Part shown: in pieces, positions 24,367 to 30,871 of the stretch | Layout: the number at the start of each line of letters is the position of its first letter | Position numbering within the stretch: position 1 is the first letter of the stretch | NCBI GenBank assembly: GCA_958354105.1 | Contig: CATWVA010000019.1 | Location: forward strand, 1-37,472 | Reading direction: 5' to 3' | From: an uncultured Collinsella sp. | GTDB taxonomy: Bacteria > Actinomycetota > Coriobacteriia > Coriobacteriales > Coriobacteriaceae | Length of the DNA: 37,472 bases | Made by a program: the position numbers and the translations under genes | Notes under the pieces: generated by a model | Told to the model about the DNA's origin: nothing | Databases searched by the model: none | The model's input: the letters and a program-made list of their open reading frames with translations, nothing else

Positions 24367-25131
24367 CTACCCCTCGATACGGCTCAAGAACTCACGGGTA
24401 CGCTGCTCGCGCGGATGGTCGATGACCTGCTCGGCAGGACCCTCCTCGACAATACGACCTCCGTCCATAAAGACCACGCGGTCGGCAACATCGCGCGCAA
24501 ACTGCATCGCGTGGGTCACGATCACCATCGTCATGTTCTGCGCGGCCAGGTCCTTAATGACACGCAATACCTCGGCCGTCAGCTCAGGATCGAGCGCCGA
24601 GGTCGGCTCATCAAAGAACAAGATTTCCGGATCGAGCGCCAGGGCGCGGGCAATACTCACGCGCTGCTGCTGACCGCCCGAAAGCTCGCAGGGCACCTTG
24701 TTCTCGTTGCCCACAAGCCCCATCTGCGCAATCAGCTCGTGAGCGCGGGCTTCCGCCTGCTCGCGCGGACGCTTGAGCACGCGAATCGGAGCATCGGTGA
24801 TGTTTTTCATCACGGTATAGTGCGGAAACAGATTGTAGTTCTGAAACACCAGACCAAACCGCGAGCGCGCCTGCTTGGGCACATCGCCCTTCGCATAGAC
24901 CGCGCCCGAACCCGCATCCGTCGCAACGGCAAGGTCACCAAACGAGAGCGAGCCTCCGTCGAGTGTCTCGAGCAGCGTGGCACACCGCAGCAGCGTGGAC
25001 TTGCCGCCACCCGAAGGCCCGATAATCGCCACGACCTCGCCACGTTTGACCTCGAGCGAGATATCCTTGAGCACCTCATTGCCGCCAAACGCCTTACGCG
25101 CGTTCGATATATTCATTACCGAATTAATCAT
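24367..25131 (-). CDS. polar amino acid ABC importer, ATPase
   Basis: The 254-residue ATPase is of the GlnQ/ArtP type. Walker A is GPSGGGKST (39-47), Q-loop FQNYNLFPH near 95, signature LSGGQQQR near 150, Walker B ILFFDEPTSALDPE near 170 and switch THAMQF near 205. It lacks the extra C-terminal domain of methionine ATPases. Its ATG overlaps the permease stop by 8 bases (ATGATTAA), so it is translated from the same message; no strong ribosome site is visible, which fits coupling. It powers the downstream half of the importer described in the two adjoining entries. Confidence 0.93.
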   Translation of the reverse strand: MINSVMNISNARKAFGGNEVLKDISLEVKRGEVVAIIGPSGGGKSTLLRCATLLETLDGGSLSFGDLAVATDAGSGAVYAKGDVPKQARSRFGLVFQNYNLFPHYTVMKNITDAPIRVLKRPREQAEARAHELIAQMGLVGNENKVPCELSGGQQQRVSIARALALDPEILFFDEPTSALDPELTAEVLRVIKDLAAQNMTMVIVTHAMQFARDVADRVVFMDGGRIVEEGPAEQVIDHPREQRTREFLSRIEG

Positions 25132-25777
25132 GGTAGTAATCCAATTTTTTCTCGGCGGCGCCCAGCAGCATCTCGACGACGAAGTTAAAGACCCAGTAAA
25201 TCAGCGCCGCGATCGCAAACGGCACCATGCTCACCTGCGAGGCGACCAGCGCCTTGGCCGTCGAGAACATCTCACCCACGCCAATGGCAAACGCCAGCGA
25301 CGTGTCCTTGACCAGCGTGATGATCTCGTTGCCCATCGCCGGCAGAATACGCTTGGCGACCTGCGGCATCACGATATACAGAAACGTCTGCATGCGCGAA
25401 TAGCCCAGCACCTCGGCTGCCTCGTATTGACCGCGCGGAATGGACTGCAGGCCCGAGCGATAGATCTCGGCAAAGTAACCGGCGTAGTTGATGATGAACG
25501 CCACGACGCACGCCGTCCATTTGGAATCGGGCGTGAGCAAGATGCCGAACACGTAGTACGGCGCAAAGTAGATGGCAAACATCTGTAGCATGAGCGGCGT
25601 GCCGCGCATCACCGAAATATAGATGCGCGCGATCCAGCGAAGTGGCGCAATTTTGCTCATGCGCATAAACGCCACGGGGATTCCCAGCGGAATCGACCCG
25701 AGCAGCGTCAGCACAAACAACTGCAAACTGACCAAGAATCCCTGGCCAAGCATCTGCATCATGACCTGAATAGACAT
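25124..25777 (-). CDS. polar amino acid ABC importer, permease
   Basis: The 217-residue permease has five membrane helices of the HisM/GlnP type. Near residues 20-60 is LTLLGSIPLGIPVAF; the EAA loop that docks the ATPase is YEAAEVLGYSRMQTFLYIVMPQVAKRILPA (about 125-154). Only one permease gene is present, so a homodimer is expected. ATG 25777 overlaps the stop of the binding-protein gene (TAATG); a TTG further upstream is less likely. Substrate class follows from the binding protein. Confidence 0.92.
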   Translation of the reverse strand: MSIQVMMQMLGQGFLVSLQLFVLTLLGSIPLGIPVAFMRMSKIAPLRWIARIYISVMRGTPLMLQMFAIYFAPYYVFGILLTPDSKWTACVVAFIINYAGYFAEIYRSGLQSIPRGQYEAAEVLGYSRMQTFLYIVMPQVAKRILPAMGNEIITLVKDTSLAFAIGVGEMFSTAKALVASQVSMVPFAIAALIYWVFNFVVEMLLGAAEKKLDYYHD

Positions 25778-26637
25778 TACTTGAGCACCCAATTATCGAA
25801 AGATAGACCATAGCTTGAATACTTGTCGCACAGGTCCTTGACCGTGCCGTCCTCATAGAGTGCCTTGAGCGACTCGGTCACGGCGTCGGCCGACTTGGTG
25901 TCCCCCTTCTTAAAGCCGACGGCGTAGTGCTCGCTGGACAGCGGCTCATCAAGCTGCGTATAAGCATCGGGCTTGGCGGCAAGCTGATACTGGGCAATCG
26001 AAAGGTCGCAAGCCACGGCATCGACCGCGCCGCTCTCGAGCTGCATAAAGGCCGTGTTGTACTCGCCGATCGTGTCGAGCGTGGCAAACGTCGCCGCCAG
26101 ATCCTTCTGGTCACCCTCGAGTACATCCTGCGCAGCGGAATCGGTCTGGGTAATCACGGTCTTGCCGGCAAGATCGTCCCAGCTCTTGATGCCCGCATCC
26201 TTCTTTACCACCAGCACCTGCTCGTTGAGCATGTACGGCTCGGAGAACGTGTAGTCGTCCTCACGGCCCTCCATGGTAAAGCCGTTCCAAATGCAGTTGA
26301 TGGCGCCCGAGTTGAGCAGTGTATCCTTGGCATCCCAATCGATGGCCTCGTATTTGACCTCCCAGCCCTGCTTATCGGCAACAGCCTTGGCAAGATCGAG
26401 ATCAAAGCCGGTGTATTCGCCATCGTCGCCCACAAAGCCGTACGGAGGGTAGGACTTGTCAAAGCCCACCACGAGCTTCTTGGACTCCGCAGCGCCCTTC
26501 ACATCCTTGGCCGCGGCAGAGCCAGCAGCGGAGCCCTTGCCGGCACCACCGCCGCAACCGACAAGACCAAGGCCAAGCACCGTGGCAAGCGAGCCGGCTA
26601 GACCAACAAACTGACGACGAGACATATCGGTGTTCAT
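25777..26637 (-). CDS. amino acid ABC importer, lipoprotein binding protein
   Basis: The 286-residue family 3 solute-binding protein starts with a lipoprotein signal that also carries a twin-arginine motif (SRRQFVGLAG, then lipobox LGLVGC, anchoring Cys near residue 28). That combination suggests Tat export of a folded lipoprotein. The mature part has FDKSYPPYGF, GFDLDLAKAVA and the amino-acid-binding Arg in MEGREDDYTFSEPY. It captures a polar amino acid outside the cell for the downstream permease and ATPase; which one cannot be told. ATG 26637 follows AAGGGGGAATACC. A 20-bp palindrome shared with ilvE and an aminotransferase gene lies just before that site. Confidence 0.93.
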   Translation of the reverse strand: MNTDMSRRQFVGLAGSLATVLGLGLVGCGGGAGKGSAAGSAAAKDVKGAAESKKLVVGFDKSYPPYGFVGDDGEYTGFDLDLAKAVADKQGWEVKYEAIDWDAKDTLLNSGAINCIWNGFTMEGREDDYTFSEPYMLNEQVLVVKKDAGIKSWDDLAGKTVITQTDSAAQDVLEGDQKDLAATFATLDTIGEYNTAFMQLESGAVDAVACDLSIAQYQLAAKPDAYTQLDEPLSSEHYAVGFKKGDTKSADAVTESLKALYEDGTVKDLCDKYSSYGLSFDNWVLK

Positions 26638-26655
26638 GGTATTCCCCCTTGATGG

Positions 26656-26722
26656 CACTTTAGTTAGGTAAAGTGAGTCATGTAACGTTCAGAATCATAC
26701 ACTTTAGTGAGATGGAGTACAA
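26656..26722 (-). promoter_or_regulatory. ABC operon promoter with two CACTTTA operators
   Basis: On the minus strand TTGTAC (26717-26722), a 17-base spacer and TATGAT (26694-26699) form the promoter. CACTTTAGTTAGGTAAAGTG (plus strand 26656-26675) lies downstream of the start point. A related site, CACTTTAGTGAGATGGAGTA (26700-26719, 15 of 20 matches), fills the spacer. Two sites around the start point fit repression. Confidence 0.7.
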
Positions 26723-26732
26723 GGGAGTTGTT

Positions 26733-26875
26733 GCCCGGCGTGGGCGGGGAGCGGCGCGGGATTAAGTTTCCTGCTCTACAGTCCTGCGCAAGACGGAAAG
26801 CACATTAAGTGCTTTCCTTTGCGTGCGGAACTCGCGATAAACTTAATCCCGCGCCGCTCCCCGCCCACGCCGGGC
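26733..26875. repeat. 143-bp foldback with perfect 37-bp arms
   Basis: Arm 26733-26769 is the exact reverse complement of 26839-26875 (starts GCCCGGCGTGGGCGGGGAGC, ends GGGATTAAGTTT). Inside, GGAAAGCAC (26795-26803) and GTGCTTTCC (26809-26817) form a second hairpin, extended by CGCAA/TTGCG. No ORF is present. It could be a mobile foldback element or a stable RNA. Confidence 0.9.
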
Positions 26876-26941
26876 ACACGTCGTTGGACTTATCACTGGC
26901 ACGATTAAACCGCTTGTATATCGTCTGCTGGCTTGGCACGG

Positions 26942-26978
26942 TACAATACTTGCAGCTTTAATTCATGAATTAGTGGAG
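26942..26978 (+). promoter_or_regulatory. -10 box and ribosome site of the methyltransferase gene
   Basis: TACAAT (26942-26947) is a likely -10 box without a clear -35. GTGGAG (26973-26978) is six bases before ATG 26985 and decides that start over the GTG at 26973. Confidence 0.5.
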
Positions 26979-26984
26979 TTATTG

Positions 26985-28433
26985 ATGGCAGAATCTCGTG
27001 CGGAACGTAGGGCTCGTCGTGCTTTGGTGGAGGCGGCTGAGGGGTCGAAGAAGGAGAAATCTTCTACGGAATCCAAGTCTTCTAAAGCTGCAAAAAGCAA
27101 ATCGACTAAGAGCAGGGCTAAGGCCAAGCGTTCTGGCTCTCGTCGAGGCGAGGATAAGGCATCTCAGACTCGCTCCAAGCGCTCGCATAAAGATCCAGCT
27201 TCGTCTGCGCGTAAGGCTGTGGATCCCAAGTCGCCTTGTTCCATCATGCGGGCTTGTGGTGGGTGTACGGCGCTCAATCGTCCTTATAAGAAGCAGTTGG
27301 CGGCCAAGCAGGCTGCCATGGAGGAGCTGTTTGCTGAGCCCTGCGAGCGCGAGGGTATTGCCGTTGATCCCATTCGCGGTATGGGCGTTACCCTGGGCGA
27401 CCCGGGCAAGTATCCTGCGCCGCGTGGTTTTCGTCATAAGGCTGCCACACCGTTTGCTCCCGGTAAGGAGAGTGCTGTCCGTTGCGGTTTCTTTGAGCGC
27501 GGCACGCACAAGATCGTTGCCGTACCCGAATGCCCCGTCGAGGCACCGGGCGCCCGACAGATTCTTAACGGCATCGCGCGTGAAGCTGAGCGCCTGCACA
27601 TTCCCGCCTTTAACGAGGACAAGCATCTGGGCTTGCTCCGCTATGCCGTCGTCCGCTGCGGTTGGCGTACCGACCAGGTCATGGTCACGCTCGTGACCGC
27701 TCAGCGTGACTTGCCGCATGCGCAGGAGTTCTTTGAGGCTGTCGCCGCACTCGATCCGCGCATCGTCACCGTCGCCCAAAACATCAACGGACGCCCCGGC
27801 AACGCCATCCTCGGCGAGGAAACCCGCATCGCGCATGGCGCCGAATGCATGCGCGACCAGCTGCTCGGCTGCGAATTCGACATCTCCCCCACCGCGTTTT
27901 ATCAGACCAACCCGCAACAGACCGAGCTGCTCTATCAGCTCGCTATCGACGGCATGGATTTGCACCAGGGCGATGTGCTCATGGATGCCTACTGTGGCAG
28001 CGGTACCATCGGTCTTTGCGCAGCTAAAGATGCCCAGAACAAGGGTATCGGCATTATGCTGCTTGGCGTGGAGCGCAACCACGCCGGCATTGCCGACGCA
28101 CGTCGCAATGCCGAGCTCAACGGCCTCACCCGCAGCGCCTGGTTTATGGCCGACGATGCGACCGACTATATCCTCGATGCCGCCGACAACAACGAACGCG
28201 TCGACATTCTTTCCATCGACCCGCCGCGCGCCGGCTCCACGCCCGAGTTCCTCGAAGCTGCCTGCGCACTTAAACCGCGCCGCATCACCTATATCAGCTG
28301 CAACCCCGTGACTCAAGAGCGCGACCTGCATCAGCTCCTCGACGGAGGCTATCGCCTGCTCAAGATCACGCCCGTCGACATGTTCCCTCACACCGACCAC
28401 ACCGAAACCGTAGCGGTCCTCGAACGCCGCTAA
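26985..28433 (+). CDS. 23S rRNA (uracil-C5)-methyltransferase, RlmD/RumA type
   Basis: The 482-residue SAM-dependent enzyme methylates C5 of a uracil in 23S rRNA or tRNA. A 4Fe-4S site is visible as C85-x5-C91-x2-C94 plus C183 (VPECP). The Rossmann domain has DAYCGSGTIGL near 340, and the catalytic segment is SIDPPRAG and SCNPVTQERDL with the nucleophilic Cys of SCNP. The closing DMFPHTDHTETVAVLER is diagnostic of the family. No separate TRAM domain is evident. The first 75 residues are a Lys/Arg/Ser-rich low-complexity tail with T-ending codons unlike the rest. The exact target base (U747- or U1939-like) is not resolvable. Confidence 0.92.
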   Translation: MAESRAERRARRALVEAAEGSKKEKSSTESKSSKAAKSKSTKSRAKAKRSGSRRGEDKASQTRSKRSHKDPASSARKAVDPKSPCSIMRACGGCTALNRPYKKQLAAKQAAMEELFAEPCEREGIAVDPIRGMGVTLGDPGKYPAPRGFRHKAATPFAPGKESAVRCGFFERGTHKIVAVPECPVEAPGARQILNGIAREAERLHIPAFNEDKHLGLLRYAVVRCGWRTDQVMVTLVTAQRDLPHAQEFFEAVAALDPRIVTVAQNINGRPGNAILGEETRIAHGAECMRDQLLGCEFDISPTAFYQTNPQQTELLYQLAIDGMDLHQGDVLMDAYCGSGTIGLCAAKDAQNKGIGIMLLGVERNHAGIADARRNAELNGLTRSAWFMADDATDYILDAADNNERVDILSIDPPRAGSTPEFLEAACALKPRRITYISCNPVTQERDLHQLLDGGYRLLKITPVDMFPHTDHTETVAVLERR

Positions 28434-28461
28434 CCAACCTCAGTAGATTTTTGGGACAAGA

Positions 28462-28491
28462 AAGGGGGCGACCCGCCTGGGCCGCCCCCTT
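28462..28491. terminator. bidirectional terminator
   Basis: AAGGGGGCG pairs with CGCCCCCTT, with CCC/GGG inside. It lies between the converging methyltransferase and PHP genes. Confidence 0.8.
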
Positions 28492-28511
28492 CGCTTGGTT
28501 TATAAACTCCG

Positions 28512-29333
28512 CTACATCCCATTGCGCAGATCGCACACGCCGGCTGCCGCCATCTCGCGCAGCAGCGTCTCGCGGTCGCGCGTCACGATCAAATCCAGCG
28601 GGAAGTGAATCTCGTCGAGCATCTTGCGCGCGTGATCGAGCTTGCCAATGGCCATGCCAATGTGGGCATCGGTTGACACGCCAATGCCCACGCCCAGCTC
28701 GGCGCAGCGCTCGGCAATCTTGCGGCATACGGCCCAATGCTCAGTGTCGACACCGTGTTCAAGACTATGGTTGTTGATCTCGATAATCTTGTGCTTGGCC
28801 TTAGCCGCCAACAGCACCTCGTCGATATCGAACGGCACGCCCGAGCGACCCGCGTGGCCCAGCATGAACACCTTGGGGTGTTCCAAGGCATTGATATACA
28901 TCTCGGTCGTCTGGGCCAGCGTCGCGCCCTCAGCAATCTGCGGATTATGCACGCTTGCAACCAAATAATCCAAATTACGCGTAACCAAATCGAACAGTGA
29001 ATGCTGCCGGCTGTACGAATCGCCGGCGATATCGAGCGTGACAGGAGTGTCCTCGCCAAACAGGCTTCCGTCCAGCGAAACGATATCGGCCTCGGCACCA
29101 CGCAGCACCAGCACGCCGCTCCAAATGCGCGGCCAGATATCCTGGTTGATAAAGAACTGGTAACTGCGCAGGTCATTGGGGCAAGCCGTAACCATAGAGC
29201 TCAAATGGTCGGCAGATCCGAGTACCTGCAGGCCACGCTCTGCCGCCCAGTACACATTCTCCTCAATGGTCGAATATGCATGCGCAGAGAACATCGTATG
29301 GGTATGAATGTCACAAGAAAGCAGGTAGGGCAT
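28512..29333 (-). CDS. PHP-domain phosphoesterase, YcdX-like
   Basis: The 273-residue protein has the PHP metal-site motifs: DIHTHTMFSAHAYST (8-22) with two metal His, the DH of GSADHLS near 42, ASVHNP near 126, GHAGRSG near 154, EINNHS near 185 and STDAHIG near 220. Length and motif order match YcdX-type phosphatases, which hydrolyse phosphate esters with three metal ions; the natural substrate is unknown. AAGGAGACCTG precedes the ATG. It stands alone, and could be co-transcribed with the aminotransferase gene 165 bases upstream. Confidence 0.9.
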   Translation of the reverse strand: MPYLLSCDIHTHTMFSAHAYSTIEENVYWAAERGLQVLGSADHLSSMVTACPNDLRSYQFFINQDIWPRIWSGVLVLRGAEADIVSLDGSLFGEDTPVTLDIAGDSYSRQHSLFDLVTRNLDYLVASVHNPQIAEGATLAQTTEMYINALEHPKVFMLGHAGRSGVPFDIDEVLLAAKAKHKIIEINNHSLEHGVDTEHWAVCRKIAERCAELGVGIGVSTDAHIGMAIGKLDHARKMLDEIHFPLDLIVTRDRETLLREMAAAGVCDLRNGM

Positions 29334-29433
29334 CAGGTCTCCTTATCTGGCACGGCCGTCGCTTATATTCATTGTACGCATAGCCTTCGATAGTCGTAAA
29401 ACCACTCCATCCCAATGACACAACGTTCATGAC

Positions 29434-29464
29434 AACGGGGTCCGGCTTAACACCAAACCCCGTT
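29434..29464 (-). terminator. weak terminator of the aminotransferase gene
   Basis: AACGGGGT (29434-29441) pairs with ACCCCGTT (29457-29464). No T run follows on the minus strand, so read-through to the PHP gene is possible. Confidence 0.4.
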
Positions 29465-29498
29465 TCACGTAAAACATTGTAGGCAGAGCGCTTTACTT

Positions 29499-30683
29499 TT
29501 AACGATACTCGTCCGCCAACTGTTTCCAAGCGGGTAGCGAATTGACAATCGTTTCGTAACTCACGCAATAGCCCAGGCGGAACCAACCCGGCATACCAAA
29601 GCTGTCCGAGGGAACCGCAAGCAACTCATACTTCTTTGCGCGCTCGCAAAACGCATTCGCATCGGGCTCCAACGCTTTCACCCATAGGTAGAACGCGCCA
29701 TCCGGCTCAACATAGGTGTAGCCGTAGTCCGCCAAGGCATCGGTGAGCGCCGTGCGGTTGCGAGCATAGGCCTCGACATCACTCGGCTCATCGATGCAGT
29801 CGATAATTACGCGCTGAAAGAGCGCCGGCGCGCACACGAAGCCCAGCGTACGGGCAGCACCCGCAACAGCCGGCATCAGACGGGCAGCCTGCGGATTGGT
29901 GTTGGGAACCAAGATCCACCCCACGCGCTCACCCGGCAGCGACAACGACTTGGAATACGAGTAGCACACCACGGTGTTCTCGTAGATCGAGGGCACCCAA
30001 GGCACCTCGGCACCGTACACGATTTCGCGGTACGGCTCATCCGAGATGAGCATAATCGGATTCTCGGGATCGCGCTGAGCGTTGGCCTCGCGCAGAACAT
30101 TGGCCAGTCGCGTCAGCGTGTCGCGTGTATATACGGCACCAGTCGGGTTGTTGGGCGAGTCGATGATGACGGCCGCCGTCTTATCGGTAATCGCCTTGAG
30201 CACGTTGTCCACGCTCAGCTGGAACGTATCTTCATCGGCGAGCGCCTCAACACACGTACAGCCGGCCTTCTCAATCCAAACGCGATACTCCGGAAAGTAT
30301 GGGGCGATAACAATAACCTCGTCGCCCGGGTTCGTAACGGCGTTGAGCGTGCAGGTGAGCGAAGCCGCGGCACCCACCGTCATAAAGACGTCCTTACCCT
30401 CATAGTTCGTTCCAAAGCGGCGGTTGAGCGATTCGGCGACGGCTGCTCGACATTGCGGCAGGCCCGGAGCGGGGGTGTAGCCGTGCAACTGGTCGCTCGG
30501 CAGCCCCAAGGCCTTCTTAATGGACTCCGCCACGGCAGCTGGCGCCGGAACACTCGGGTTGCCCAGCGAAAAATCGAATACGTTTTCCGCACCGATCTGT
30601 GCCTTGCGCTCAAGACCATAGCTAAAGATCTCGCGGATGATGGAGCTTTCCGCACCGCGAGCATACATAGTTTCGTTAATCAT
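29499..30683 (-). CDS. class I PLP-dependent aminotransferase
   Basis: The 394-residue fold-type I enzyme is close to aspartate/alanine aminotransferases of the AspC/AlaA kind. PLP-binding residues are visible: N179 in SPNNPTG, D215 and Y218 in SDEPYRE, and K245 in SYSKSLSLPGERVGW. FRLGYC near the end carries the substrate-carboxylate Arg. Substrate specificity is not readable. AAGGGGAACAG precedes ATG 30683; the open frame further upstream has no site. A TACAAT -10 box and a 20-bp palindrome shared with ilvE and the amino-acid ABC operon lie just upstream, which suggests joint control by amino-acid supply. Confidence 0.93.
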   Translation of the reverse strand: MINETMYARGAESSIIREIFSYGLERKAQIGAENVFDFSLGNPSVPAPAAVAESIKKALGLPSDQLHGYTPAPGLPQCRAAVAESLNRRFGTNYEGKDVFMTVGAAASLTCTLNAVTNPGDEVIVIAPYFPEYRVWIEKAGCTCVEALADEDTFQLSVDNVLKAITDKTAAVIIDSPNNPTGAVYTRDTLTRLANVLREANAQRDPENPIMLISDEPYREIVYGAEVPWVPSIYENTVVCYSYSKSLSLPGERVGWILVPNTNPQAARLMPAVAGAARTLGFVCAPALFQRVIIDCIDEPSDVEAYARNRTALTDALADYGYTYVEPDGAFYLWVKALEPDANAFCERAKKYELLAVPSDSFGMPGWFRLGYCVSYETIVNSLPAWKQLADEYR

Positions 30684-30707
30684 CTGTTCCCCTTTCGCAT
30701 AGGCGGT

Positions 30708-30733
30708 ATTGTACGCTTTAGTTGAGCAAAGTG
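30708..30733 (-). promoter_or_regulatory. aminotransferase -10 box with shared operator
   Basis: The minus-strand -10 box is TACAAT (30708-30713). Directly upstream, in the spacer, is the plus-strand palindrome CGCTTTAGTTGAGCAAAGTG (30714-30733), which matches 16 of 20 bases of the ABC operon site. A bound protein would block polymerase. Confidence 0.65.
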
Positions 30734-30742
30734 CCGCAGAAT

Positions 30743-30802
30743 GTTGATTGGGGACAGACTTAAATGCGTGAAAACGCTCATTTAAGTCTGTCCCCAATCA
30801 AC
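30743..30802. repeat. GGGACAG-core hairpin with 24-bp perfect stem
   Basis: Arms 30743-30766 and 30779-30802 are exact reverse complements (start GTTGATTGGGGACAGACTTA). The loop closes with GAAA. Here the core lies in the stem, unlike in the other families. Confidence 0.9.
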
Positions 30803-30824
30803 AGACGGCCCCATATCGCTCAAA

Positions 30825-30861
30825 AGAAAAAGCCTCCGCAGGTTTCCCCGCGGAGGCTTTT
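30825..30861 (-). terminator. terminator of ftsH
   Basis: AAAGCCTCCGC (30829-30839) pairs with GCGGAGGCTTT (30850-30860). On the minus strand TTTTTCTTTT follows. Confidence 0.9.
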
Positions 30862-30871
30862 GTTACAAGGG

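Noticed and set aside
26656..26675. DtxR/IdeR-type metal box
   Set aside because: It contains TTAGGTAA-like bases but lacks the TTAGGTTAGCCTAA symmetry, and the three genes share amino-acid, not metal, functions.
26733..26875. Terminator pair between the ABC operon and the methyltransferase gene
   Set aside because: Both neighbouring genes start at this spacer and are transcribed away from it, and the outer arms end without T runs.
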